64,000 nt of DNA from Flavobacteriales bacterium (GCA_016722445.1 JADKIZ010000018.1:21812-85811); one strand, 5' to 3'; counted from the stretch's first letter, positions 44,206-54,230 are shown. Translations and numbers: made by a program. Notes: generated from the sequence alone by a model not told the origin.

Positions 44206-44778
44206 ATGCCATTTCTGCGCAATAGAAATCTGATAATCATCCTGATGTTTGGCAGCATCATAGCGCTGGTTGTGCATTTCGCGATAATTGCTGCATATGG
44301 TTTTCGGGATCAGTTACCTGTATCTGCAACAAAAATCACGGATCGGTATTGCGTTCCAATGTTTCATCAGAACTGGAAATTATTCGCCCCTGATCTTCCT
44401 AAATATGATGTCCAATTGGCTTATCGGTACAACCGCAATCAATCGTGGAGTGGATGGAGCGATATCACAGAAAGTTGTGGTTTTTCAAGATTTTCAAAAA
44501 TGGAAACCATTGAACAGGGATTCAACACACAACTTGCATGGCAAGTGGTAAATAATTATTATGCCCGAGATGGCCGTGCCCAGTTCGACAGGATGGTGCA
44601 GAGCCCTGCTTATGCCAACAGTCTTTTTTATGTGCTCAAAATGCACCAACTGAATGTTGATTCTATCAAACCGGATTCAGTGCAGATTAAATTGAAATTT
44701 GTATTCACACCACCACCGGATCAAGCGCATTCCATTCAAAGTTCCGAACTGGAGTTTCCTGTTTACGCACCGATATAA
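44206..44778 (+). CDS. DUF5819-like membrane protein, partner of an HTTM protein
   Basis: About 190 residues from the ATG at 44206 (MPFLRNRNLIIILMFGSIIAL). One N-terminal transmembrane helix is followed by a soluble domain with YCVPMFHQNWKLFAPD, the W-x-LFAP type motif of DUF5819-like proteins, which typically sit next to HTTM (vitamin K-dependent gamma-carboxylase-like) genes. The HTTM gene follows 3 bases later. No defined function. Confidence 0.65.
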   Translation: MPFLRNRNLIIILMFGSIIALVVHFAIIAAYGFRDQLPVSATKITDRYCVPMFHQNWKLFAPDLPKYDVQLAYRYNRNQSWSGWSDITESCGFSRFSKMETIEQGFNTQLAWQVVNNYYARDGRAQFDRMVQSPAYANSLFYVLKMHQLNVDSIKPDSVQIKLKFVFTPPPDQAHSIQSSELEFPVYAPI

Positions 44779-44781
44779 AAG

Positions 44782-45639
44782 ATGAATTTTTCCGAAAAAA
44801 TATATCAGAATCTCTGCACGCAGGTAAATCATACCGGAGCATTGAAGATCTTCACAGCGTTGGTCTATTTGTGGTTTCCGATAAATATTTTGTTGCTTTA
44901 TGATGTCAAAGATTTGTTGTGGGGAATTGACAATGTATTTTACCGACACGGGCACACGGATGGTTTCATCGAAAATTTTTTCTATCAGCTGGTTTATGAT
45001 GCAACAAGATTTCGATTCATCTTCTTCACGCATCTGATTGCCGCATTATTGAGTGTGATTCAACGCAAGTGGTCATTCATACCGAGAATCATCACTTGGA
45101 GCACGGCATGGATACTTTTTTATGCAGCCATCGAAGCATTCAATTCCGGGATGATGATCATGATATCATTGGCATTGTATGCAAGTGTGATACATCCTGG
45201 GGCCACACATCCGATTCGAATTCTATGGACGAATCTTGCGAGATACGCCTGCATCATACAAATCAGTCTGGTCTACTTCACGGCAGCCATCTATAAACTT
45301 AGTGGAGAACAATGGCTTGCAGGCGATGCTTTTTATTACACCGTACATATCCGCCATTTTGCATCGGATTTCTGGATCTCGGAGAAAATGCTCTCACAAT
45401 CTTGGATACTCGCTGCAATCACATGGGCCGGCCTACTCTATCAACTGATTTTTCCTGTGATGGTCTGGGTGAAGAGAGGAAGAACCTTATTTCTTATCGC
45501 GGGCATTTTCTTTCACCTTTTCATTGGTTTGTTTTTGCACTTGTGGGATTTCGCCAGTGCGATGATTTTCTGTTATGCGATTTTCATGCATGAAAAAACA
45601 GCAGAAAGAATTCTCAGGTTGATACCTCGAAAGAGATAA
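44782..45639 (+). CDS. HTTM domain (vitamin K-dependent gamma-carboxylase-like) membrane protein
   Basis: 285 residues with about six to seven transmembrane helices and the HTTM signature YFTAAIYKLSGEQWLAGDAFYYTV (aromatic-rich loop after a helix), plus GMMIMISLALYASV. Bacterial HTTM proteins are distant homologues of gamma-glutamyl carboxylase; the lysine pair used by the mammalian enzyme is not evident, so carboxylation should not be assumed. Together with the preceding gene it forms a two-gene unit. It converges with moxR. Confidence 0.75.
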   Translation: MNFSEKIYQNLCTQVNHTGALKIFTALVYLWFPINILLLYDVKDLLWGIDNVFYRHGHTDGFIENFFYQLVYDATRFRFIFFTHLIAALLSVIQRKWSFIPRIITWSTAWILFYAAIEAFNSGMMIMISLALYASVIHPGATHPIRILWTNLARYACIIQISLVYFTAAIYKLSGEQWLAGDAFYYTVHIRHFASDFWISEKMLSQSWILAAITWAGLLYQLIFPVMVWVKRGRTLFLIAGIFFHLFIGLFLHLWDFASAMIFCYAIFMHEKTAERILRLIPRKR

Positions 45640-45653
45640 CCCGATTTTAATTC

Positions 45654-45680
45654 AAAAAAAAACCCGCCATAAAGACGGGT
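45654..45680 (-). terminator. Rho-independent terminator of the moxR transcript
   Basis: On the minus strand ACCCGTC and GGCGGGT pair around a short loop and run into nine T. It lies about 25 bases after the moxR stop. Confidence 0.88.
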
Positions 45681-45703
45681 CATTTCTTTTCACCTGAAAA
45701 AAA

Positions 45704-46675
45704 TTACAACAGTTCGTTGATGATTTTTTCTACGGTATATCCTTCGGCTTCTGCCTTGTAATTGCGAACGATGCGATGGCGCAGAATAGGTTCTGCAACG
45801 GCGCGAACATCTTCGATATCCGGGCTGTATTTTCCATTCAGCGCAGCATGACATTTTGCACCGATGATGAGGTATTGCGACGCACGTGGACCAGCACCCC
45901 AACTGAGGAAATTGGTCACCATGGGTGTTGCCATAGCCGTATCTGGTCTTGTTTTCGCAACCAGTTTCACAGCATATTCAATGACGTTGTCTGTCACAGG
46001 CATTTTGCGAATGAGTTGCTGGTAAAAAACAATTTCTTCACCGCTGATCACCGGAGAAAGTTTTGGAACCACATTCGTGGTGGTGCTTTTCACGATCTGA
46101 ATTTCTTCCTCAAGTGTAGGATAGTCTACCCAGATATTCAACATGAAGCGGTCGAGCTGAGCTTCCGGAAGTGGGTATGTACCTTCCTGTTCGATGGGGT
46201 TTTGAGTAGCGAGTACAAAAAACGGCGAAGGCAATTCATAAGTATGACCAGCCGCTGTTACGCGGCGTTCCTGCATGGCTTCCAACAGAGCAGACTGAGT
46301 TTTAGGTGGAGTTCTGTTGATCTCATCTGCGAGGATGATATTCGAAAACAGTGGACCACGCACAAACTTAAAGTGACGGCTTTCATCCAGAATTTCAGAA
46401 CCGATGATATCGCTTGGCATCAAGTCGGGGGTAAACTGAATTCGGTTGAAAGACAGTCCCAGCGATTTTCCGATGGAACTCACCAGCAAGGTTTTTGCTA
46501 GACCTGGCACACCCACGAGCAGACAATGCCCATTTCCGAAAATAGAAATGAGGACATTTTTCACCACTGCGTCTTGTCCGACAATGGCTTTGCGCAACTC
46601 CTGTTGTAAGGTGCTGTATTTTACTTTGAGTGAATCCAATGCTTCTGCATCGGAATTGAATTTAATTTCAGTCAT
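45704..46675 (-). CDS. MoxR family AAA+ ATPase
   Basis: 323 residues: Walker A in GVPGLAKTLLV, Walker B in IILADEINRTPPKTQSALLEAMQE, sensor 1 in FVLATQNPIEQEGTYPLPEAQLDRFM, and the helical lid with RASQYLIIGAKCHAALNG. MoxR ATPases work with DUF58/VWA proteins as chaperones for metal or protein insertion; no DUF58 or VWA gene follows in the window, because the next gene converges from the other strand. It has its own possible -7 element at 46703-46710 and lies 70 bases after the surA-like gene. Confidence 0.92.
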   Translation of the reverse strand: MTEIKFNSDAEALDSLKVKYSTLQQELRKAIVGQDAVVKNVLISIFGNGHCLLVGVPGLAKTLLVSSIGKSLGLSFNRIQFTPDLMPSDIIGSEILDESRHFKFVRGPLFSNIILADEINRTPPKTQSALLEAMQERRVTAAGHTYELPSPFFVLATQNPIEQEGTYPLPEAQLDRFMLNIWVDYPTLEEEIQIVKSTTTNVVPKLSPVISGEEIVFYQQLIRKMPVTDNVIEYAVKLVAKTRPDTAMATPMVTNFLSWGAGPRASQYLIIGAKCHAALNGKYSPDIEDVRAVAEPILRHRIVRNYKAEAEGYTVEKIINELL

Positions 46676-46702
46676 AAAAATTTCTGGTCAAAATGCTGAT
46701 GG

Positions 46703-46710
46703 CGAAAATA
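46703..46710 (-). promoter_or_regulatory. Possible -7 promoter element (TATTTTCG) of moxR
   Basis: A one-mismatch match to TAnnTTTG on the minus strand, about 27 bases before the ATG. Confidence 0.3.
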
Positions 46711-46745
46711 GTTTCTGTAATGATACGGAGTAAGTACGCAAACTG

Positions 46746-48095
46746 TTAAGGTTTGTTTTTTACCCATGGAAACTGGAATGCACAAGATGAAAAATCTTCA
46801 TGAACAGTGATTGCCGTTCCTACAACTTTTTTCTTCACCCACTTATCGGTAGCCTTTTGGCGGGCATCAGCTTCGGCAATTCTTCTGAAGATTTCATAAT
46901 CGTCCTTCATATTTGCAGTGTGCGCAGGGGTGCGTTTATCGAGACGGTACACCACGTAGGATTGTGTTCCATCCTGGTTGGTGATCAAAATTGGATCACT
47001 GATTTCACCGGGTTTCATCCCCATCATCAATAAGTTCAATTCGCTGCTCAATCCTGAAACTTCATGTTTGGTGCCACCTGTTGCGGGATTGATCACTTTC
47101 CCTCCCTGATTTTTTGTTTCCTTGTCAGAGCTATAACGCATGGCCGCTGTGGCAAAAGTGATGGTATCGCTGCGCAAAACCGGAAGCAAACTTTCTAGTC
47201 TTATCCGGCAACTGTCCAGATCAGACTGGATTACTTTTGGTGACATCAGGATGTGACAGGATTCGTACAACTCTCCGCGTTTCTCAATCACTTTTACGAA
47301 GTGATAACCGTAGGTTGTGGAGAATACATTGCTGTATGAACCTTCTGGAGTATTGTACACGGCCGCTTCATATTCAGGGACGAAACTACCTTTTCGTTGT
47401 AAAGGATAACAACCGCCTTTGTAGCGTGATCCTGGATCTTCGCTCCACTTTGCCTCCTCCAACGTCATGGAAGACTTTCCAGCGACCAGATTGGTGCGAA
47501 TGGAATCAAGCACATGCCTAACCCTATCGCGTTCAGACTCTCTGATATCGGGATTGATGGCAACTTTCGAATATTCGATTTGTTCGCCTATGAGTGGAAT
47601 GGAGTCTTTAGGAATGGTATTAAAATATCTGGTAACGTCGGCAGGAGTAACATGCAAACTCCTGGTGATATTGTCCTGCATTCTTTGCACAAGCATTTGA
47701 TCCTTGATCAGATCAAAATATTCATCACGCAATTGCGCGGAGGTTTTACCATAGTACTTTTCAAACTCTTCCACACTTCCGAACATTCCAACAAAATAAT
47801 CGAGACGTTGTTCAACCTGCGCCTGTACCTCGCCATCGGTGACTTCAACACTGTCTAGTTTGGCCTGGTTGAGCAACAATTTCTGATAAATCAGATTTTC
47901 GTATACATTACATCTTTCTATGGCGTTGCCTGTGCTTTTGCCTTCCGACATTTCCAGCATAGCAGATTCCAATTCACTTTGCAAAAGTGTTTCATTACCG
48001 ACTACACCGATGATGCGATCGACCACTTTTCCAGGTATTTGAGCATTGGCCCATGAACTGAATAAAGAGATAAATATGATGCTGAAAAACTTCAT
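46746..48095 (-). CDS. SurA-like periplasmic peptidyl-prolyl isomerase/chaperone
   Basis: 449 residues with a signal peptide (ends SWANAQ), a SurA N-terminal chaperone domain (VVDRIIGVVGNETLLQSELESAML, YENLIYQKLLLNQAKLDSVEVTDGEV) and two parvulin-type regions (about 170-280 and 280-395), of which the first retains SEDPGSRYKGGCYPLQRKGSFVPEYEAAVY, and GYHFVKV. SurA escorts outer-membrane proteins to the BAM complex. It overlaps the preceding lipoprotein gene by 4 bases. Confidence 0.88.
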   Translation of the reverse strand: MKFFSIIFISLFSSWANAQIPGKVVDRIIGVVGNETLLQSELESAMLEMSEGKSTGNAIERCNVYENLIYQKLLLNQAKLDSVEVTDGEVQAQVEQRLDYFVGMFGSVEEFEKYYGKTSAQLRDEYFDLIKDQMLVQRMQDNITRSLHVTPADVTRYFNTIPKDSIPLIGEQIEYSKVAINPDIRESERDRVRHVLDSIRTNLVAGKSSMTLEEAKWSEDPGSRYKGGCYPLQRKGSFVPEYEAAVYNTPEGSYSNVFSTTYGYHFVKVIEKRGELYESCHILMSPKVIQSDLDSCRIRLESLLPVLRSDTITFATAAMRYSSDKETKNQGGKVINPATGGTKHEVSGLSSELNLLMMGMKPGEISDPILITNQDGTQSYVVYRLDKRTPAHTANMKDDYEIFRRIAEADARQKATDKWVKKKVVGTAITVHEDFSSCAFQFPWVKNKP

Positions 48096-48955
48096 TGATT
48101 CCCAAAATAAGTTTTGATCTCGTTGTCTTGCAGAGCCTTCGAATACAGATCCTGTCTCATTTTCTCGAGTAGTTCCATCTTTCTTCTATTGATGATCATA
48201 CTGCGAATTTTCTCACGTTCGAAACTCAAAGGAGATCTGCTTCCACTCAATTGATAGTCCGTAACGGTAAGCAGGTACAGATTGTTATCCTTTTCAAATT
48301 CCAGTGATTTCTTTTTCTGAAGAAATGTTTCCACATCATAAACTTCGATTGGAACCTGTTTGGTAAATTCATCCCAAAGTAGCCATTTATCCTCATCGAA
48401 ATAATAACTGGCGCCGATATCCACACACATCTGCATCCACTTCACCATGTCTTCAGGTTTGGTCGAATTGAACAATTTGCGCAACTGACTCACATTTTTG
48501 CTGTCTGCAGCAATCGCACAAAATTTCACCTTCAGGATATAATCCTTCAGCTGAAAATTCTTTTCATTGTCACCGTAGTACTTTTCAATTTCTTCTTCAG
48601 TCACCATGGTATCGAGCTTCTGCCTCACCCATTCCTGCTCGTATGCATACGTCAGTAATGATTTGCGGTAATTTTCGATAAGCACTTCAAAATTTTGCTT
48701 TTCATCGGGAAGACTTTGCTCCGCTTTGCCGATAACCAATTGCTCAATGATCCAGTCCTGAATGTATCGTTGCGCCAGTTGAACGCTGTCTGCCGCGTTG
48801 GTATTATCGGGAATTACCTCACTAAGTTGTTGGATGGTCAGCACTTTTTCACCTACTTCCGCAACTATGGCGTCTTCACCGTTCCTTTTGTTACAGGTAG
48901 CGGTAAAGATTGCTGCAAGGAGCAACAGAAAAATGCGGATCTGGGTGGCCTTCAT
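48092..48955 (-). CDS. SurA-N-like periplasmic lipoprotein without a clear parvulin domain
   Basis: About 287 residues from the ATG at 48955, which overlaps the stop of the upstream PPIase (TGATG). A lipoprotein signal (ATCNKRN) is followed by a SurA-like chaperone domain (VAEVGEKVLTIQQLSEVIP, YIQDWIIEQLVIGKAEQSL, VTEEEIEKYYGDNEKNFQ). The region where a parvulin domain should be (LKDYILKVKFCAIAADS onward) lacks the usual GG and FxxA motifs. It sits in the middle of a three-gene chaperone operon and probably helps fold outer-membrane proteins from the membrane. Confidence 0.75.
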   Translation of the reverse strand: MKATQIRIFLLLLAAIFTATCNKRNGEDAIVAEVGEKVLTIQQLSEVIPDNTNAADSVQLAQRYIQDWIIEQLVIGKAEQSLPDEKQNFEVLIENYRKSLLTYAYEQEWVRQKLDTMVTEEEIEKYYGDNEKNFQLKDYILKVKFCAIAADSKNVSQLRKLFNSTKPEDMVKWMQMCVDIGASYYFDEDKWLLWDEFTKQVPIEVYDVETFLQKKKSLEFEKDNNLYLLTVTDYQLSGSRSPLSFEREKIRSMIINRRKMELLEKMRQDLYSKALQDNEIKTYFGNQ

Positions 48956-50903
48956 CAATGGATGGTGTAAAGCACATCTTTATTTACAACATACTTGTGT
49001 TTGTTACGCAACTGTTTGATCCATTCTTGTTCCAACCAGGTTTGATAGTCGGAAGTAATGAGACCTTTTGCATCTTCGAGTTTCTTGTTTGTAACAGGTC
49101 TGATGACTTTGATATCCGCCAGAAGAACTTGTCCGTCAGCATCAACAATCTCTTTTGTGATACCCGTTTTCCAATCTACCTGAGAAAGAATTTTACGGTC
49201 TTCGCGTGCCCAAATTCCTTCTTCAATCTGAAGATTGAGCTGTGAGTTTTGTTGAGTTCAGCAGCAATGGCAGATTTATCGAGGCCGAGGGCAAGCATTT
49301 TACGCAGTTCTGTAGCCACATTCGCATTGGCGCAAGTGTAGATCACAGTTTCAGCGCGTTCCGGCCACATGTACTTTGATGCATTGTTTTGATAAAATTC
49401 TGCAAGTCCTGCAGAATCCTTCACTGCTTTTGACCATACCTTTTGATCGGTCAGTTCGAATAAGAGAATACCTTCACGGTATTCCTTCATGAGGAGACGG
49501 AAGGCAGTGTGTTTTTGTTCAAGTTTTGAATCTTCTACGGCGAGAAGTTTTTCTTCGCCAAGACGATCAGATTGCATTTTAACGAATTCTTGAGGAGACA
49601 TGGTTGGACGCGAGTTACCTCTTGTGCGCATGTAATCGTTGAATTCTTTCACAGAAATGTTTTTACCATCGATGGTATACAATGTCTTCTTCAACTGACT
49701 TTTCTTCAGATTGAGTTTACCTGTGAAAGCATTTGAATCCGCTTTCGCAATAATTTTAGACAATTCCTTTTGATTGACGGTGTATTTGTATTGTGTCTTC
49801 AACTTGTTCACGAATGAACTTCTGGTTTGTTCAGAACGACCATCTTTAGACACTTTGCTTTTCAGATCCTTTTCACGTTCTTCGAAAGTACCGTGAGGTT
49901 TGTATCCAAGACGCTTGATGATGTGCCATCCATAATCCGTTTTTACAGGTGTGCTGAAATCGCCATCTTTCTTCAGGTTAAAAGCAGCATCTTCAAATTC
50001 GAGTACCATTTTACCAGTGCCGAACCATGGCAGTTCACCGCCTTTTTTGGCAGAACTTTGGTCATCACTGAATTTAGAAGCAAGGTTGTCGAATGTCTCT
50101 TCTCCGCTGATGAGTTTTTGGTGGATTTCCGTGATTTTGTTCTGTGCGTTTTGTTCGCCGTTGGCTTCCGCCTTCGGTTTCACCATGATATGCGCTACAT
50201 GAATTTCACCACGTGCTTCTCTTTTATCGTTTACTTTGATCAGGTGATATCCATAACGTGTTCGTACTGGCATAGAAACTTGACCAACTGGTGTTTTGTA
50301 AGCTGCTTCTTCAAAAGGATAGACCATTTGAAATGCCGTGAAGTAACCGAGGTCACCACCATTGTCTTTCACACTTGGATCTTCTGATCCTTCTCTGCTT
50401 TTCGCAATGGTAGAAAAATCTTCACCGGCGAGAATTCTTTCACGCAATGCCATACAACGGCTGTATGCTGCGAGTGTATCTGCAGGAAGAGCATTGGGAT
50501 CCAGTTTGATCAGAATATGCTGAGCACGCACCTCAAATCTTTCATGATCGTAAGCCTCGCGAACCATACCGTTCAACATATCAGTATCGGTCAGGTAAGG
50601 GCGGGCCAATTGAGCGCGATAACCATCCAATTCATTTTTGAATTTGGTGACAGTGTCCAAACCAAGTTCACGAGCCTCTTTTACTTTCAGCTTGAAGTTG
50701 ATGAACAACTCCATGTATTCATCCAATGATTGTTTGGTAATGGATGAATCCCGATTGTTTTTTCTGAAGATGTTTTCGAATTCTTCAAGGCTTGTAGGTT
50801 CACCATCTACGGTAAGAACCGCTGCATCCTTGTTTTGTGCAAACGAAGAGGAATGGAAAAAAAGTACAGCAATAACGATGAGAAAAAATTTACCCGTTTT
50901 CAT
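48955..50903 (-). CDS. Periplasmic peptidyl-prolyl isomerase with two parvulin domains (frame broken near the 3' end)
   Basis: The continuous frame runs 50903-49176. It has a signal peptide (ends SFAQNK), a SurA-type N-terminal helix bundle, and two PpiC domains: RAQHILIKLDPNALPADT to YGYHLIKVNDKREA, and VAHIMVKPKAEANGEQNAQ to YGWHIIKRLGYKP, each with the DLGYF or ELPWF core. The frame breaks at the T4 run at 49247-49250. One more base joins LNK to NSQLNLQIEEGIWARED and on to KYVVNKDVLYTIH, ending at 48955-48957. Restored length is about 649 residues. Upstream gene of the three-gene chaperone operon; promoter element at 50939-50946. Confidence 0.87.
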
Positions 50904-50938
50904 ATCGGTTTATTAAGGCAGTTTAATTAAAAGGAGCG

Positions 50939-50946
50939 CAAATTTA
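50939..50946 (-). promoter_or_regulatory. Putative -7 promoter element (TAAATTTG) of the PPIase operon
   Basis: An exact TAnnTTTG on the minus strand, 35 bases before the ATG at 50903. A TTG lies 12 bases upstream of it. Confidence 0.55.
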
Positions 50947-51107
50947 ATCGAAGTCATGCAATAGAAGCCCACCAGATAGACGAAACCCATACACTGTTTG
51001 GGTAGCATCGAAGTGTCAGGCCGAAGCACGAAATGATTTCTGCGGCCATGAATACAGGTAAATGGTCACTTTCCCTCAAAAACCACTGTGAAAATGCGCA
51101 TTTCCGC

Positions 51108-52583
51108 TTATTTCAGGCTGTAATTGGGCGCTTCGCGCGTAATGAAAACGTCGTGTGGATGGCTTTCCTTCATTCCAGCATTTGTAATCCGGATGAATTT
51201 GGAGCTTCTTAGCTCTTCGAGATTTGCTGCTCCACAATAGCCCATTCCGGCACGGAGACCACCAACGACCTGATAAACAACTTCCTGAACGGAGCCTTTG
51301 AAAGGCACGCGGCCCGAAATTCCTTCAGGGACCAATTTTTTGATATCATCTTCAGCGTCTTGGAAATAACGGTCTTTAGAGCCTTGTTGCATGGCTTCTA
51401 CAGAGCCCATTCCACGGTATGCTTTGAATCTTCTGCCTTCATAGATAATGGTATCTCCAGGGCTTTCTTCGGTACCGGCGAGCATGGAGCCGATCATTAC
51501 ACAATGACCACCTCCCGCGAGGGCTTTAACGATATCACCGGTGAATCGAATTCCACCATCAGCGATGACTGGCACTGACTTATCCTTCAGACCATAGGCG
51601 ACATCCATGACAGCAGTCAATTGGGGCACACCAACACCGGCGATAATCCTTGTGGTGCAAATTGAGCCAGGTCCGATACCAACTTTTACGCCGTCGGCTC
51701 CAGCTTCAACCAATGCATTGGCCGCTTCCGGAGTAGCGATATTGCCGACCACGACATCCACTTTATTTCCGAAAGTTGCTTTAAAAGACTTCAGCATCTC
51801 AAGAACACCTTTGGAATGTCCATGCGCAGTATCAATGACGATGGCATCAACTCCGGCTTTTACCAGAGCAGCTGCCCGATCTAAGGTGTCATGTGTAACA
51901 CCAACAGCAGCAGCCACACGCAATCTTCCGAATGAATCTTTACAACTGTTTGGATAACGTTTCAGTTTGATGATATCCTTATAGGTCATCAGACCTATGA
52001 GTTTTCCGTCCTTACCAACGACCGGCAATTTTTCGATTTTATATTTCTGAAGAATTTCTTCAGCGGATTTCATGTCATTGGGTTTATCCGTTGTGATCAG
52101 ATCTTTGGAAGTCATGACTTCGGTAATCGGCCTAGTCACGTCCTTTTCGAAACGCAGGTCTCGATTGGTGACAATACCACAAAGTTTTCCTTCCTCATCA
52201 ACTACCGGGATACCGCCGATTCTGTTCTCCGCCATGAGTTTGAGTGCATCACCAATCACCGCGCTTTTTTCAAGTGTTACCGGATCCTGGATCATACCGC
52301 TTTCCGAGCGTTTTACTTTCCTGACCAAAGCAGCCTGGGCATCAATGCTCATATTTTTATGGATAACACCTATTCCCCCTTCGCGGGCCATGGCGATAGC
52401 CATTTCAGACTCTGTGACAGTGTCCATAGCAGCGGAGACTACAGGTGTATTCAGGGTGATGTTTCTGGAAAATTTTGAGCGAATGACCACTTCGCGCGGG
52501 AGTACTTCAGAGTATGCAGGAACAAGGAGTACGTCGTCGTAGGTGAGTCCTTCACCTACAAGCTTTTCATTGAGATAAGACAT
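51108..52583 (-). CDS. guaB: Inosine-5'-monophosphate dehydrogenase
   Basis: 491 residues from the ATG at 52583 (MSYLNEKLVGEGLTYDDVLL), the normal GuaB length; the in-frame start at 52658 lies upstream of the likely promoter and is not used. The TIM barrel carries the catalytic Cys loop GPGSICTTRIIAGVG, the flap GMGSVEAMQQGSKDRYFQ and the phosphate-binding GGIRFTGDIVKALAGGG. Two CBS domains are inserted at about 95-215 (VMTSKDLITTDKPNDMKSA). The enzyme makes XMP from IMP, the first committed step to GMP. Monocistronic by position. Confidence 0.96.
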   Translation of the reverse strand: MSYLNEKLVGEGLTYDDVLLVPAYSEVLPREVVIRSKFSRNITLNTPVVSAAMDTVTESEMAIAMAREGGIGVIHKNMSIDAQAALVRKVKRSESGMIQDPVTLEKSAVIGDALKLMAENRIGGIPVVDEEGKLCGIVTNRDLRFEKDVTRPITEVMTSKDLITTDKPNDMKSAEEILQKYKIEKLPVVGKDGKLIGLMTYKDIIKLKRYPNSCKDSFGRLRVAAAVGVTHDTLDRAAALVKAGVDAIVIDTAHGHSKGVLEMLKSFKATFGNKVDVVVGNIATPEAANALVEAGADGVKVGIGPGSICTTRIIAGVGVPQLTAVMDVAYGLKDKSVPVIADGGIRFTGDIVKALAGGGHCVMIGSMLAGTEESPGDTIIYEGRRFKAYRGMGSVEAMQQGSKDRYFQDAEDDIKKLVPEGISGRVPFKGSVQEVVYQVVGGLRAGMGYCGAANLEELRSSKFIRITNAGMKESHPHDVFITREAPNYSLK

Positions 52584-52616
52584 GAACGTTGAATTTATCC
52601 GAATAATAAATTCGCG

Positions 52617-52624
52617 CAAATGTA
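52617..52624 (-). promoter_or_regulatory. Putative -7 promoter element (TACATTTG) of guaB
   Basis: An exact TAnnTTTG on the minus strand, 33 bases before the ATG at 52583. It supports the shorter start. Confidence 0.5.
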
Positions 52625-52853
52625 ATGAAGAAACAGGTCCCTGCCGGATGAAATTCACGTTAAGCCATTCGGATCACCCATTTTAGAATACGACAGACTA
52701 CTTTTAGTGAAGAGCGTACCAGTTGCAATAAAGCATTCTCGAATCAATCTCATGTGGATTTGATGAGATGATAACAATCGGTGTATGTGAGCCAATCAGA
52801 GGGGCACATCCACCACAGCATAATAAATTCAAACGCAAAAATTCGAAAGATCC
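52625..52853. other. Intergenic stretch, nothing identified
   Basis: AT-rich DNA between guaB and the HYR/dockerin-like gene, with no open frame, hairpin or repeat that I trust. Confidence 0.3.
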
Positions 52854-54230
52854 TCAGGGGCAAATGGTGCCGTAGAGACCGCTGAAAATCTGCAGATCTA
52901 TTACGGTTACAACATTGTCTTCATTCAGATCGGCTACACAGCTGGAAATACATCCGAATTCCTGGATAAGAACAATGAGGTCAACCACGCTAACGAAGCC
53001 ATCGCAATTGAAATCAGCCAAACAACAGTCTTCATCCATTTCAACCACATTGACAGAAACAGTGCAGGTGGCAGTATTTCCGGAAGAATCTTCCGCAGTA
53101 AAAACAACCGCAGTGGTTCCAATTGGATAATCATCGGAAGCATTGCTGGTGCCATTGAAATCGTTTGTCACGGTAACTGTAGAGCAATTGTCAACAGCCA
53201 CAGCATCATCCAATAAGACACTTCCAGTAAGTTCTCCAGCGGCAACCTGCACGGACACATCAGCCGGGCATGTGATTTCAGGATCATCATCATCAATCAC
53301 TGTCAGAATAAAAGTACAAAAGGCGCTGTTTCCTGAATTGTCGGTGGCTGTGATGGTAATCGGATAATCGCCTGGTTGCGCATCAGTACCTGTCATAGGG
53401 TCCTGAGTAATCAATGGAAAAGGATCAACATCATCGAAGATGATGGCATCATCAGCATAATCGCCAACAATTGCGCAGAACTCATCTGTTGAGATGACCA
53501 TATCAGGAGGACAAATCACTTGTGGCGGAACGAGATCTACAGCGAAATCGCCAGTAACAAAAATATCATCCACTGCAAAACTTGGGTCGGTAGCGTCACC
53601 ATCGTCGTTGCTCGTCCATCTGAAAGCAATCTGCACATCTGTATTGTTGTTGGAGCTTGCAGGCAAGGCGATAGAATATGCAGTCCACAAACCTTGTGGA
53701 GCGCAGGTCAGAGCAGTTTTAGGCATATCCACCAATAGCGACCATGTAAGACCATCGAAATACCAAAGTGTGGCATTGTCAATGGCGTTCCCACCTTCCA
53801 TATAATTAAAATTCACTACAGCATTTCCGATACCAGAGCAATTGATCACAGGCGATTCTGCACGTCGATCTGTTGCGCCGCATGGTATCAAACCACAGAA
53901 ATCTTCCAAACCTTCAAAATAAGCTGCACCTAAATCACCGAGGATATCTACGTGACTTCCGATGTGCAGCGAAGGATCTTCACCACAAACACTACCGCAT
54001 TGGCCGGCATCATTACCATTTTCTTCTGCGCTGATATACCATTGATTGGGAGTATCTGATTCTGCTCCAAGCACCACGACAGACCATGTGCCACCGCTCA
54101 TGATAGAGAAATAGCCATCTGCGTCCTGACCAGAATTGCAACCGAAGCCAAAATCTTCAGTCCAAAAAGTAACATTTTGTGAAAATCCTAAGACAGGAAG
54201 TAACAGAAAGAGTAGTAGGGTTCTTTTCAT
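52854..54230 (-). CDS. Secreted protein with two HYR domains and a dockerin-like C-terminus
   Basis: 458 residues with a signal peptide (ends LGFSQNV). An N-terminal beta-sandwich region of about 200 residues (choice-of-anchor type; AYFEGLEDFCGLIPCGATDRRAES) is followed by two HYR/Ig-like domains (VICPPDMVISTDEFCA to ATDNSGNSAFCTFILTV; ITCPADVSVQVAAGE to AEDSSGNTATCTVSVNV). The last 55 residues contain two dockerin type I-like Ca-binding segments (DFNCDGFVSVVDLIVLI and DLNEDNVVTVIDLQIF). It lacks a T9SS C-terminal domain. Secreted and probably surface-bound; function unknown. Enriched in Cys and Asp. Confidence 0.75.
   Translation of the reverse strand: MKRTLLLFLLLPVLGFSQNVTFWTEDFGFGCNSGQDADGYFSIMSGGTWSVVVLGAESDTPNQWYISAEENGNDAGQCGSVCGEDPSLHIGSHVDILGDLGAAYFEGLEDFCGLIPCGATDRRAESPVINCSGIGNAVVNFNYMEGGNAIDNATLWYFDGLTWSLLVDMPKTALTCAPQGLWTAYSIALPASSNNNTDVQIAFRWTSNDDGDATDPSFAVDDIFVTGDFAVDLVPPQVICPPDMVISTDEFCAIVGDYADDAIIFDDVDPFPLITQDPMTGTDAQPGDYPITITATDNSGNSAFCTFILTVIDDDDPEITCPADVSVQVAAGELTGSVLLDDAVAVDNCSTVTVTNDFNGTSNASDDYPIGTTAVVFTAEDSSGNTATCTVSVNVVEMDEDCCLADFNCDGFVSVVDLIVLIQEFGCISSCVADLNEDNVVTVIDLQIFSGLYGTICP

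Noticed and set aside
45776..46501. 241-residue plus-strand frame
   Set aside because: Antisense to moxR, with no family resemblance; the moxR motifs are complete on the minus strand.
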